From contig NW_020312817.1 in NCBI RefSeq assembly GCF_003265705.1, positions 49,543,172-49,607,171 of the forward strand: a stretch of 64,000 nt of DNA. Direction: 5' to 3'. A program made the position numbers and the translations under genes. Below are positions 1-15,594 of this stretch, one piece after another. The notes beneath the pieces were generated by a model that had not been told where the DNA came from, did no database searches, and worked only from the letters and a program-made list of their open reading frames with translations. Each line of letters begins with the position of its first letter. Positions within the stretch are counted from its first letter, which is position 1. Origin of the DNA: Callorhinus ursinus. Taxonomy: Eukaryota > Chordata > Mammalia > Carnivora > Otariidae.

Positions 1-1800
1 GGGAAGTATTCTTTTAAGAAATTTTTCAGCCTATAATCATTAATATACATATATAAAATAGAAAGTATGTATATATGTGTGTATCTGCATGTACTTGGTT
101 GCAGTATAGAATTACTCTTAACCTCGGATTGTAGGAAAAATGGTTGATGGCCACAGGTTTAGAGAACTTCAGAATGCGTAGCTAGGCAATCAAGGATCTC
201 TTGACCCTGGCTGCTTGTGTCCTTTGCCAAATACATTTTCCATGACTTTGCTACAGCGTTAGTACAGTGCTGCTCTGCTTAAAAGGGTGCGATCTTCAAA
301 AGCGAGTTTTTCTCCCCTCCCCTTTTAAAAAAGAAACTACCAAAAAACAACCTACCAGGAGGAAGTATGGTGTAGTAAAGAGCCAGAATTCCTGGCGTTG
401 AAATCCTAACTTCGTCCCTACGTAGCTCTGTGACTGTGGGAAAATTACTTAGTCTCAGTGCCTGTTTCCTCACTAGTAAAATGGGGATAATAGTACCTAT
501 CTCCTAGGACTGTTGAGAGGATTAAATTGAGTTGATATCTGTAAAGCGCCTAGAACATTACCATGAGCACAAGTGTTGTCTAAGGCCTTATGCTATAGCC
601 GAAAGGATACTGACCGCCTAGATTGTAGTTCCTCAGCTTGATGGTTAACTGGCTGTTCTCTCTGGCCAGATTTTACCACTCTCCTCATCTGTAAAAATGG
701 GGATGGTTCAGACATTGCTGTAAACATAGATTGAATGCTGGCACTGTGCACTTGAGGTTGGGGCTGTTTTCTCTGTGTCCCCTGCACTTTAGTGCACATA
801 GTGCCTGATGCATAGTGTGCAATAAACATGTGTTGAATTTACAAATATTTACTATCTACCTTGTACCTGTAACTTTGATTAGTACTGCATACAAAGATGA
901 ATGATGAAACTCGGGTATGTAATGAGTGCTGCAATAGAGATATGAACTAGATGCAATGGTAGCAAGAAAGATAAAGACAGGAGTGACCATTGGGATTGGC
1001 CAGAAGGTGACTGTTGAAAAAGCGAAAAGTCTACCGGGGGCGGGGGGGGGGTCAGATATCAGATTATAGCAAAATAGAAAGTGAACATGCAACATACAGT
1101 ATTAGCTTTAAATAATGAGTTTGGTTGGGAGGTGTGATAATAGCTAGAGTAGCATCATGGTGTTGAGTAGGGTTTTTTAAAGGATGATAGGGACTTGTAC
1201 TTTATGAAAATAACTTTTATGCCAAGCTGTTGGTGAGAAACAAATAACTGAATCCAAGTTGCTTTTCTGAACCACCATTAATTGTAATGTCAACTCTCCT
1301 AGGTCCACCTGAGGTGCAGATGCCACTTCCTATAGCCTTCCCTGACCTGGATATAATTGATCCTTCCCCTAAACTTCTGTGCTTCCTGAGTTGTAGACTA
1401 GAGGGGGTAAAATGCATTCTTTAAAGTGCATGCACCACCGTTACTGTCCTTTTAGGGTTCATCTAGATAAGGAATCCTAAACTGTCAGAGGGTTGCTTAA
1501 AGACACTGTTGGAACAGATCTCAGGCTTCCTCTTGGGTCCACTCCGGCACACTCCACTTAACTAGGAAAGAAGGCATGGGCGTGGGCAAAGTGATCCAGT
1601 CTGTTTCAGATACACTTGGGCTCCAAGCTAGCCACTTCCTGGCTCTGTGGCCAGGGCCAAGTTACTTTAACTTTCTAGGCCAGTTTTCAGCCACCTGATT
1701 GGGGCGGTTACATGTAAAACACTCGGGATGGAGTTTCAGGTTCTTAATATATAGTCCTTTGAAAAACAAAAAAGCCAATGTGAGATTACTTTTTTCTACT
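1..1800. other. Gene-free flank upstream of MOGS
   Basis: I see no convincing coding exon here. The open frames are short, lack homology that I recognise and do not have splice-site context. The stretch holds one clear MIR (listed separately), a G-run near 1035-1050 and otherwise unremarkable A/T-rich DNA. In the human locus MRPL53 lies further out on this side; none of it is visible here. Confidence 0.6.
365..580 (+). repeat. MIR (ancient tRNA-derived SINE)
   Basis: The segment follows the MIR core and 3' part in order: 'gctctgtgactgtggg', then 'tcctcactagtaaaatgggg', 'aggattaaattgag' and 'gtaaagcgcctagaac'. It is diverged, as expected for an element older than the placental radiation. Confidence 0.85.
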
Positions 1801-1859
1801 AGCTTGTGAAATCCGCGAGGTGGCCAAAGAAACGTTAACCCTGGAGACAACCAGCCCTT

Positions 1860-2081
1860 TGCCAGGCCGGTGGCGGCGGTTCCGGACTCGGAGACTTAAT
1901 CGGACGTGGCGGGGCGGGGCTTCCGGCAGGAGGCGGAAGCGGAGCGGGAGGCGCGGGCAGGCGGGTTCGGCTGACAGGTCTGTGGCTGCCGGTGCGCCGC
2001 GCGCAAAGCCGGGAGGCAAAGCAGGACGCGGGCTCCATTGCCGCCTCTCCGAGCTCCCGCAACGCCGACCTCTCTTCTAGG
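1860..2081 (+). promoter_or_regulatory. MOGS CpG-island promoter and 5' UTR
   Basis: A GC- and CpG-rich tract immediately precedes the MOGS start codon and continues into exon 1. It has a GC box (GGGGCGGGGC at 1911-1920) followed by TTCCGG/GGAAGC ETS-like cores and no TATA box. This is the usual architecture of a broadly expressed gene. The transcription start is not resolved by sequence alone. Confidence 0.7.
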
Positions 2082-5495
<3,414 letters not shown>

Positions 5496-5675
5496 AGAGG
5501 GAGGCTGAGAGGGATGCCAGGCCCCCACTCTGGAACAGAAGGACAAGGTCTCTAGCTTCTGCCCCCAGCCCTCAGATACTAGTGCTTCAAACCCTCCTCA
5601 GCTCATCTCAGGTGTCTCCTTACTGTCATCCCACGTAGCCCTGGGGTGAACGTGAATTCAGAGTCTATTTTTCTA

Positions 5676-5681
5676 AATAAA
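5676..5681 (+). terminator. MOGS polyadenylation signal AATAAA
   Basis: Canonical AATAAA about 180 bp after the MOGS stop codon, within 'ttctaaataaattgg'. The WBP1 signal on the opposite strand is about 215 bp further on, so the two 3' ends converge closely. Confidence 0.8.
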
Positions 5682-5893
5682 TTGGAAAACCATGCCAAGC
5701 TCTATTGCTTTTGCCAGCTCTGCCTCACCAAGAGGTCTTAGCTCAGTCCAGACCTGAGGGCTGCCTACTATTCTTCAGAGGAAGGTGGGAAAAGTGGCCA
5801 TTACATATCCCTTCCAAATCCAGTTAGGTCAAGTGCAATGCAGCAAGTTGAGCACTGGTCCACCCAAATTCACAAGCAGCTGGTTCACATCTC

Positions 5894-5899
5894 TTTAAT
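5894..5899 (-). terminator. WBP1 polyadenylation signal ATTAAA
   Basis: ATTAAA on the minus strand, reading 'tttaat' on plus, about 190 bp downstream of the WBP1 stop codon. It is the second most common signal variant. Confidence 0.55.
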
Positions 5900-6091
5900 G
5901 AGATCAAAGGCTCCTGTGTATGTTTTTTGGGGGTACAGCTAGCACAGTCCCCCAAACACCGCCGCTCTCCTCAGGACTCCACCCCTTTCAGGCAGATTCA
6001 AGGCGGCAGGGAGAGGCCAAGGAGAACTCGAGGATATGGGCCCCGGGCTGTTTCTGGTGGGCAAGGAATCCAGCCACCCTCCCAAAACTGT

Positions 6092-8148
<2,057 letters not shown>

Positions 8149-8700
8149 GCCTCCACCTACAGCCCCCTGCAGACCACAGCCTCCTCTATCGCCAGGCGCC
8201 CCGCCCCTGCCACTTCTGCCGCCACCGCCATGGTCCCTGCCCGGCCCATCTTCGCTGCCGCCTCCATCATTCCGCGGCTGGAGCTTCCATCCGGGGAGAA
8301 CTCTGCCAACTAGGACCCAGATTGCTCGGCCCTACCAATCAGCGATGCCCGCCGGCGGACGGGCCAATAGGAACGGACCAGAGGTTTCTCCCAGGGACCA
8401 ATCTACAGCAGCGCCTCCGCCACTCTCCCAGACGACAAGAGCTTACACAGACAAAGAGTGGGGCAAGATTCGACCCATGGCCCTGACTGACAGCGACAAT
8501 AGCCAATATGGACAACAGAACGGGCTCTGCATAATCAGCCAATAAACGGCCGTCCGGGCAAGCAAAGTCTCCGCTGATTGGCCTGAGCGCTACTTTCAGC
8601 GATGACGCCGAAGGCCCGACCAAGCCAGGTAATCCCACCGGAAGAGGCGGAGAGGCGGGGCGGCGGCGGCGGCGGCGGCGGCGGCGGGGGAGGGGGGTGT
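8149..8700 (-). promoter_or_regulatory. WBP1 promoter region with CCAAT cluster
   Basis: CpG-rich DNA between the WBP1 start codon and the INO80B 3' end. It contains six CCAAT pentamers: five as CCAAT on plus (8335-8339, 8364-8368, 8398-8402, 8503-8507, 8539-8543) and one as ATTGG (8577-8581). No TATA box is seen. The CCAAT boxes suggest NF-Y control; transcription start sites are not resolved. A (CGG)n run lies at the distal edge. Confidence 0.65.
8658..8688. repeat. (CGG)n trinucleotide tract
   Basis: About ten uninterrupted CGG units followed by a G-rich run, in the CpG island between INO80B and WBP1. It is outside the coding regions of both genes, though it would be in an INO80B-WBP1 read-through pre-mRNA. 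Confidence 0.9.
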
Positions 8701-8852
8701 CCCCAAAAGTCCGCCCAAGTCTTCTTGCGGCCTAGGGGCCTGTTTCCCAGGTGTCGACGCAATCTCTCGTGAGGGCAAAATGTGTGTACGGGACATTGGC
8801 CTGCCCATACCCCATTTCCCCAACTCTGTACAAGTCGAGGCATCGGATGAAA

Positions 8853-8858
8853 TTTAAT
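8853..8858 (-). terminator. Probable INO80B polyadenylation signal ATTAAA
   Basis: 'tttaat' on plus (ATTAAA on minus), only about 65 bp past the INO80B stop codon. A short 3' UTR fits the tight spacing to WBP1. No AATAAA is nearer. Confidence 0.5.
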
Positions 8859-8923
8859 AAGGGGGGTAAAATAATGAAAACGGGGCAGGGGAGAGGGCGC
8901 AGAGTCCAGGTTAGGTCAGGGCC

Positions 8924-11900
8924 TTAAGTAGCCAAAAGAGGGGATCCGGGGCCCTCGGGTCCCCCAAGCCGCATCTGCAGGTTGATGCGGTAGCACTGAA
9001 GGCTGCAGAGCGCCTGGCCCGTGCGGGAGCAGGCGTAGCGGCGCGGGTGTGGGCAGCCGGGGACGGAGCATCGAGGAGGAGGGCCAGATGGGGACGGCCG
9101 CTGAGACACTGGCGCGGGGGCGGGGACGCCAGGTGGGAAGGAAAGGGTGGAACCCTGTGCCCCGCTGCTGTAGCGCACCATGGGGGCCGGGGCCACGGCC
9201 CGCCCTCCCCGTCGCTCGCCCCGCGCCGCCCCTCGGCCTCCCCGCCCGCTGGGCGCCGCAGTCTTGGTGAGACGCTCGATAGTCTGGTTCTTGTGCTCCT
9301 CCGCCCGCCGGGCCGCCTGCAGCCGTCTCTTTCGCGCCCTCTCCTCGCGCTTCAGCAGCATCTCCTCGGTGAGGGCCGGGGCCGGGCAGCCCGCAGCCAC
9401 AGGTAGCGGCAGCATCGGGGAAGGCTGACTCCGCGCCTTCTGCAGCAGAGCTCGCTGGGGAGAGACAGATCGAGTGATGTCAGAGAGGGGAGGTCTGCCC
9501 AAACGGGGGCAAGGGGATCTGGGGATCTGGAAAGCAGGGTCTTGAGGAGCACTGGCCTTGAGAGAAGGGGTGGAATGAGCACCCTCTCCAGGTGCCTTTG
9601 TACGGCCTCCTCCCAGATCTCCAGACTTTCATCTTTAGAACCTTGACTCTAAAGAAGAAAAGCATTCATGTTTCCTGCCTGGCCTGAGTACCAAAACTCT
9701 ACCACCTCTCCAGAGGTTTTTGTTTTGTTTTGTTTTCTGTTTTAAATCTTTTCATCTCATTCCAAACAGTGGGAAAGGATCTTTACTTCATGTCATCGGA
9801 TGATACTATGATTGAAGAAAGAGGGTCTGGAGGTGATACAGATTTAACAGTGGATCCATAGATGTGGCCAGTCAGAAGCTGCTCTTAAACAAGTGGCATC
9901 TCACCCAGATAGAGCATTTGAGCAAATTGAGAGCATGTAGTCACAAGAAGCTGTCATTTTTGAAAACTCTGATATGCATTGAAAACAAAATAGATCTCAG
10001 GGTGACTATGCGGTGTATTTACAGTGGTGTTGCTGTATATATGGATCTGAGATCTTTCTTCTCCCTTTAAATGTGTTATGTTCCTAATCAGGAGGATTTA
10101 TTTTGCTAAACAATTTGCTAACACATTACACAAATTAAAAAAAAACAACCACCCACAACCTATTTTTGTTTCTTTTAAATATAGTGTTTAAATTAAAATG
10201 GAAAATTACAGGTTTATGACAAGTATGTGATGCTACTTAAGGGGATGGCTTTTTAGAAGTAACTGCTTCAGATTTTTTGTTTTGTTTCTGAAGCTTTACC
10301 TTGTCTGTCTAGTTAAACATTTGACTGATAATTCTGTTTGATTTTGGAAGTATTCTAACATGACACAAGATCTGAATATAGTTTCTCCTGAAAAAAAAAA
10401 AAAATCTTTTCATCTCAGTGGTATAGCATCAACTGGATAACTGCTCAAGCCCAAAACTCAGGGTTTGCCTTAATTCCTCTTTTCTGGCCGCTCCCTGACT
10501 CCCAACAAGTATCTATTTCCAAAACATATCCAGAATTCATCTGATTTCCTCCATATCCACAAATTCCACCTTGGTTCAAGCCACCACCATCTCTCACCTG
10601 ACTACTTCAACAGCTTCCTGGCAGGTCTTGCTTCTACTCCTTACCTCCACTAAGAAGCCAAAGTAATCTACTGAAATATAAATCAAATATATCACTTTCC
10701 TGCATACAACCTTTTCATGCTTTAGTCACATTTATTTTTCTCCTTGGCCACTACTAGGCGTGTTGCACTCTCAGGGTCTTTGCACCTACTGGTCTCTACT
10801 TGAAAGGCTCGTCTGGTATTGGAAATGTAATCTCATCAGAGAGGTCTTCCCTGCCTTCCCTATCTAGTGTTGTCTCTTCCCACCACTTTCTACTTCATCA
10901 TCCTATTTTTGTTTAAACTGTACTTTTCAAAATTATTTATTTACTTACTTACTCCTCTCCCCCCAACACACACACACACAAATACCAGCTCCATGAAAAC
11001 AGAAACCTTCTCCTTTTTTTTTTGCCATTGATATCCCCACTGCCTAGCAACATTCTTGGGACACAGGAAGTTCTCAATATATTTTTAGCCAGCGAACAAA
11101 GAATGAACCAACTCACCTGTCGAGCAGTGAGCAGCCGCTCGTTGATCTCCTTCTTGAGATCTCCATTGTCATCAAGCTCCCCCTTCTCCAGGGCATCCAG
11201 CCACCTCTGTTCCTCCTCTTCTTCTTGACCTCCTAAGCCCCCTGACAGGTCCCGAAGTGGGGAGGGGGACAGATTACTGTCTTCATCTGGAAAGAAAAGT
11301 TGGAGAGCTAAAAGTAGAATTGTTCAGATGGGGAACCCTGATTTGGCCAAGTTAATACTGAGACACTCAAAATTCTCACCCTCCTCAGAACCAACCCTCT
11401 TCCTTTCACCAGGTATAATGAGAAACCCAGTGTCCCCACCTCCAGATTCTTCTCACCCAGCCAGGCACGATACTGCTCAAGGGGGACTCCTTCCATAGGT
11501 TCCTCTTCATTGTCCACAACCATAAGGGGGGAGGGTGAGCGAGGACCCTCAGGGATCACAGTGAAAGTAGGAACACTGCAGAGAAGCAACCATTGTGTAA
11601 GATGAGCAGTTCTTTCCTCCTGCTTGGTAGTACAACCAGCATTCCCCTACACCGTCTTGGGTTCTGCCTTCACCTGGGCCCTTAAGTCAGTGTCCATTCT
11701 CTGTCTGCTGGAAAGCCCTGCCAGCTTCTCCTTCTATCTCTGCCTGCTCCTAAAGTCCCCCAAGTAAAACCTTGGCTTTCTTGGCCTCACCTCTTGGTGC
11801 CCAGGACCTGCCCACCCAGTTTGATTTTGAGTTTAAGTTGGGGCTTAGCAGGTGACGGCTGCGTTGGCCCAGCCTCCTCTTCCTGATGATGTTTCTTCTT

Positions 11901-12271
11901 GTGTTTTTTCTTGTGCTTCTTGTGCTTTTTCTTGTGCACTCCATGGCCGTGGGCGCCCGCCAGGCTCAATTCCAGCGCTTCCCCTGCGTGAGGAGAGTCT
12001 GTCAACGGTGTAGATGAGGGAGGGGCAGGGAAAGCCTGGAAGAACCCAATACCCCCAAGGGACCCCACTCTTCCCGCGGTACACGCTGTTACCATAACAA
12101 CAGCCCCGCCTTTCTCCTTCCCACCTGTAGCGAAGTACCCCGGAGGCTCGGAAGAGCAAAAAGGGCACTCCTTTTCTGCGAACGCCTAACTTGCTTTATC
12201 GACCCGCGCTTACCGGGTTCAGGGGCTTCCATAGCCCCAGAGGTGCTACCACGCCGCCACAGCTTACTCAT
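8924..12271 (-). CDS. INO80B: INO80 complex subunit B (PAPA-1/IES2)
   Basis: Nuclear subunit of the INO80 ATP-dependent chromatin-remodelling complex. Five coding exons in transcription order: 12271-12214, 11983-11791, 11575-11457, 11286-11117, 9454-8924; phases 1/2/1/0 agree and give 356 aa, the human length. Exon 2 encodes a striking His/Lys tract (residues ~35-54, KKKHKKHKKKHKKKHH). Exons 3 and 4 are acidic. Exon 5 holds the basic PAPA-1/IES2 helix (EEMLLKREERARKRRLQAA...) and a C-terminal HIT-type zinc finger with Cys/His ligands in CSVPGCPHPRRYACSRTGQ and CSLQC. An acceptor (ctttccttgcag) lies just 5' of the ATG, so a non-coding first exon further upstream is expected. The last intron contains a retrocopy, an L2 fragment and a small CA run. 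Confidence 0.96.
9760..10401 (+). pseudogene. Processed retrocopy, source gene not recognised
   Basis: A 640-bp insert ends in a run of 14 A (10391-10404) and is flanked by a perfect 16-bp direct repeat, AAATCTTTTCATCTCA, at 9744-9759 and 10402-10417. These are the marks of LINE-mediated retroposition. The 5' part has a short open stretch (SSDDTMIEERGSGGD...) ending in stops; the rest looks like 3' UTR. It lies in INO80B intron 4, antisense to the host gene. I could not identify the parent transcript. No intact function is suggested. Confidence 0.7.
10435..10960 (-). repeat. L2-type LINE fragment
   Basis: The pyrimidine-rich strand pattern ('ctctcacctgactacttcaacagcttcctggc', 'ctttgcacctactggtctctact', 'ggtcttccctgccttccct') is typical of an L2 3' portion in reverse orientation. 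It is diverged and lies in INO80B intron 4. Confidence 0.55.
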
Positions 12272-12277
12272 GGGGTC

Positions 12278-12560
12278 CTGCAAGGAAAGGGGGCTGGAAA
12301 TGATAGGGACACATGCTGACAGGCCTTTTCCGCCCCGCGGAAAAACCGACTCCTGCAAAGTAACGGGCTACTTCCGGCGCGTAACAACCATGCTTCTGCG
12401 GGGCTCGCGCTGAGCCTAAAACCCTCCCTGAGAAACAATGAGGCTTCTAACAAAGGTTCCGGGCCCTCTGAGGCCGGGACATCTCAAAGCGGGCTCGGCT
12501 TTCCCCTCGCTCCACCTCCCCGCCCTCGATTTCAGAACTCAGCGCGGGCGATTCAATTAT
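12278..12560 (-). promoter_or_regulatory. INO80B promoter region
   Basis: CpG-rich segment upstream of the splice acceptor that precedes the INO80B start codon. It contains a perfect ETS-family core ACTTCCGG at 12370-12377 (CCGGAAGT on the gene strand), common near starts of housekeeping genes. A non-coding first exon should lie here, but I cannot fix its donor. Confidence 0.55.
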
Positions 12561-12789
12561 TATTGCACTCAAACGTGGTGAGTGTATACTCTGGACCAAA
12601 TTCGGGGTTTTAGGCTATGAGGATACAAAGATGAATAGGAACACTTTCCCCTGCTTTTGAGGAGCTCACAGTGCAGTGGAGGAGTACGGAGGAAACTACA
12701 TTGTGGGCAAAATGGCAGAAGTGCTTAATAGTGTAAGTGCCCTAGGAGCAGTGCAACGGTATTTAAGCCTAACCTCGTCAGAAGAGAAA

Positions 12790-13165
12790 TGGATAAATGA
12801 ATATGGTGCATCTATACAATCTGGAACACTATACTGCTAACAAAAGTTAAGAGTGACAAGTGATTGATAAGATTGACATGGAATTTAGATCCTGTGGGTA
12901 ATAGCGGTGGAAACAATCTAAGTGTCCCTCTAACGAAACACCAAAATAATTTGGTGCATGGATTTGGTACATCCATACAATGGGCAGCTATGCTGCTCTT
13001 CAAAGGAATGAGGCCTCTGAATGCTACCCAAGAAACTAAGTGGCATCATTTCTGATGGGTGCCTGGGGAACAAGGGTGAAAAGAGACTTACTTTTCATAA
13101 TATACACCTTTGTGCCTTTTGAACTTTGTATAAAGCATGTGTCGATTTTACCTAATTTAAAAAAG
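12790..13165 (+). repeat. Old L1 3'-end fragments
   Basis: Two diverged pieces carry the L1 ORF2-tail/3'UTR pattern: 'aatggataaatgaatatggtgcatc', and 'aatctaagtgtccctctaacg' followed by 'atacaatgggcagctatgc'. The repeat class is assigned by resemblance only. Confidence 0.5.
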
Positions 13166-13173
13166 AAGGGGGT

Positions 13174-13380
13174 GGGGTGCCTGGGTGGTACAGTCAGTTA
13201 AGCGTGGGCCTCCTGCTTTGGCTCAGGTTGTGATCTTGGATCCTGGTGTGCGTTCGCCCCCTCCCCCCGCCACCCCCATGGTGCTCAGGGCAGAGTCGGC
13301 TGGAGAGTCTCTCCCTTCCCCTCTGCCCCTTGCACTCGTGCTCTCTCTCTCTCTAAAATAAATAAATCTTTAAAAAAGAG
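13174..13380 (+). mobile_element. Can-SINE (tRNA-derived carnivore SINE)
   Basis: Head 'gtgcctgggtggtacagtcagttaagcg', CT-rich middle and an 'aataaataaatctttaaaaaa' tail. It is the first of several SINEs in a row here; the next begins directly after its tail. Confidence 0.9.
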
Positions 13381-13580
13381 GGGGGGCTCCTGCGTGGCTC
13401 AGTTGGTTAAGGGTCTGTTCTTGATAATGGCTCAGGTCATGATCTCTGAGTCATGTGATCAGGCTCTCCTAGGCTCTGCGCTTGGAGTGGAGCCGGCTTG
13501 GGATTCTCTCTCTCCCTCTGCCCAGGCCCCCTGCTCTCTTGAGTGTGGACTCTTTCTCTCTGGGGAAAAAAAAAACAACA
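13381..13580 (+). mobile_element. Can-SINE
   Basis: Head 'ctcctgcgtggctcagttgg', a TC-rich tract and an A-rich tail. It abuts the preceding SINE, so it probably inserted into or next to that element's A-rich tail. Confidence 0.85.
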
Positions 13581-13664
13581 ATGAGGTAGATCTGTGTGTG
13601 CTGATATATGAAATAAGAAAGGTGAGTTTCAATATGATGTGATGCCATTTAAAAAGTGTAATAT

Positions 13665-13858
13665 TGGGGCGCCTGGGTGGCTCAGTTGGTTGAGCGGCTG
13701 CCTTGGGCTCAGGTCATGATCCTGGAGTCCCAGGATCGAGTCCCATATCGGGCTCCCTGCTCGGCGGGGAGTCTGCTTCTCCCTCTGACCCTCTTCCCTC
13801 TCGTGCTCTCTATCTCTCATTCTCTCTCTCTCAAATAAATAAATAAAATCTTTTTTAA
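13665..13858 (+). mobile_element. Can-SINE with clear target-site duplication
   Basis: Full head (ggcgcctgggtggctcag), TC tract and 'aaataaataaataaaatctttt' tail. It is flanked by a 14-bp direct repeat AAAAAGTGTAATAT at 13651-13664 and 13859-13872. Confidence 0.95.
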
Positions 13859-13950
13859 AAAAAGTGTAATATGCTCCTATATACACCAAAAAAATTGAGG
13901 AATATATACTACACCTTAATGTGGTTATCTTTAGAAGCTGGTGTTGGAGA

Positions 13951-14048
13951 GGGGCCCCTGGCTGGCTCAGTCAGTGGAGCATGTGACTCTTGATCTTGGG
14001 GTCCTGAGTTCAAACCCCACGATGGGTGTGGAACCTACTTAAAAAAAA
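13951..14048 (+). mobile_element. Short, older Can-SINE variant
   Basis: Head 'ggcccctggctggctcagtc', then 'gagcatgtgactcttgatct' and 'ggtgtggaacctacttaaaa'. The CT-rich extension of the younger copies is missing. The same short type recurs at 16113 and 18599. Confidence 0.85.
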
Positions 14049-14297
14049 GTTGTTGGGGTTGGGGAACTTCCACTATCTAGATCTGTAATGAATTTTCTTA
14101 ACAGCCCGTATATATCACATTTATAATTAGAAAAATGTACCACCTATATACATACATTTAAATATGTACAAGATCAGTGTCTGAAAAAGGTAGCATTAAT
14201 GAACAAAGAAAGAACTGATTTAAGAGACATTTCAGTGACAAAATTAAAAGGAATCAGTGAAAGTATACATGGGAATTCAGGAAGAAGTCAATGTTAT

Positions 14298-14465
14298 ATA
14301 ATGATTAAGATTAACAATGAACTTTGGAGTCAGACAAGCCTAATATAAAAACCCATTTTCCATATTTATTAGCTGCATAACCTTGAACTCAAAAGTTATT
14401 TAAGCTCTCAGAACCCTAGATTTCAGCCTTGTAAGATGGAAGGAAATAGGATCTACTTTAGAGGG
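14298..14465 (+). repeat. MIR-like SINE
   Basis: Order of motifs matches MIR: 'gaactttggagtcagacaagcc', then 'attagctgcataaccttgaa' and 'gtaagatggaaggaaatagg'. It is strongly diverged. Confidence 0.6.
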
Positions 14466-14504
14466 CTCTTTCAGGGGAAAAAGCAAATCAAGAATGCAAA
14501 GCAC

Positions 14505-14700
14505 AGGGGTGCCTGGGTGGCTCAGTCGTTAAGCATCTGCCTTCAGCTCAGGTCATGATCCCAGAGTCCTGGGATCGAGCCCTGCATTAGGCTCCCTGCT
14601 CCACGGGAAGCCTTCTTCTCCCTCTCCCATTCCCCCGTTTGTGTTCCCTCTCTGGCTGTGTCTCTCTTTGTCAAGTAAATAAATAAAATCTTAAAAAAAA
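14505..14700 (+). mobile_element. Can-SINE with 15-bp duplication
   Basis: Complete element from 'aggggtgcctgggtggctcag' to the 'aaataaataaaatctt' tail. Perfect flanking repeat AAGAATGCAAAGCAC at 14490-14504 and 14701-14715. The clean duplication suggests a relatively recent insertion. Confidence 0.95.
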
Positions 14701-14777
14701 AAGAATGCAAAGCACCTAGTATCTGGAAAATAGATGTTCAATAAGCAAATGACAACAACAAAAATAATAAATGACTT

Positions 14778-14957
14778 TTTTTAAAAAAGATTTTTTAAAT
14801 TTATTTGACAGACAGTACAAGCAGGGGGAGTGGCAGGCAGAGGGAGAGGGAGAAGCAGGCTCTCAGGGAGCCCGATGCGGGGCTCGATCCCAGGACCCTG
14901 GGATCATGACCTGAGCCAAAGGCAGCCGCTTAACAAACTGAGCCACCCAGGCGCCCC
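14778..14957 (-). mobile_element. Can-SINE, reverse orientation, with duplication
   Basis: Begins with the A-tail complement 'tttttttaaaaaagattttt' and ends with 'ctgagccacccaggcgcccc'. Flanked by TAATAAATGACTT at 14765-14777 and 14958-14970. Confidence 0.95.
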
Positions 14958-15239
14958 TAATAAATGACTTGTGCATTTCTAGCCCAAGTATTTAGAGGGA
15001 GCGTGGTTTGTTAAATAAGAAAGAAGCAAGTCAGTTAGTGTTGCCCAGGGTGAATTCGAAGTGCCTGCGAGGATGCCCAGACAGAGATGGAATACTGACC
15101 GCAGGAGCCTGTTCGGTAGACAAAGGCTAATGATCACTTGTGTACTGTCCTGCAGAGGGCGGGCTGAGCTCCTAGAAGAGGATGCCCTCTGGCAGGCAAC
15201 AGTGCTGCATCATCAGGAGTTGAAGTGAGGGATCACCTG

Positions 15240-15445
15240 CAGCTAGTGTTTGTCAAACACATTATAGCTTATAACCTGCTTTCATATCCCTTGTCTCCCT
15301 TGAGCTCCACAGCAGCTCCGTAAGAGAGATACTATTGTTCCCTCATGAAGAAACTGAGGCTCAGAGAGGTTAAATGATTTGGCCAAAGTCACATAGTTAG
15401 GGAGTGGCAGAGCCAGCCTCCAACAGAGGCTTCCTGACACCAGGC
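15240..15445 (+). repeat. MIR-family-like fragment
   Basis: Carries the common motif series 'gaagaaactgaggctcagag', 'gaggttaaatgatttggcc' and 'gtcacatagttagggagtgg'. Similar fragments occur at about 19820-20000, 25040-25190, 26915-27100, 38020-38180 and 62150-62300. Confidence 0.6.
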
Positions 15446-15594
15446 CCAGTGGTGTTTCCTCAACATCCTGATGCCCAGCAGGGAGGAAGTGGCGACAGCA
15501 AGTAGCCTCCGGCTTCATTATTTTGTTTTGTTTTGTTTTTGCTTTGTTTAGAGTGGAAGAGGTTTCAGCATGTTTGTAGGCCAAAAGGAAGAAC

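Noticed and set aside
13665..13740. tRNA-like sequences at SINE heads
   Set aside because: They derive from a tRNA ancestor, but the cloverleaf is degraded and the copies are dispersed repeats with A-tails and duplications, so they are not functional tRNA genes.
13174..14957. Regularly repeated blocks that could suggest an array such as CRISPR
   Set aside because: The repeats are ~100-200-bp SINEs in mixed orientation, each with its own target duplication. There is no short repeat/spacer regularity, and the DNA is mammalian.
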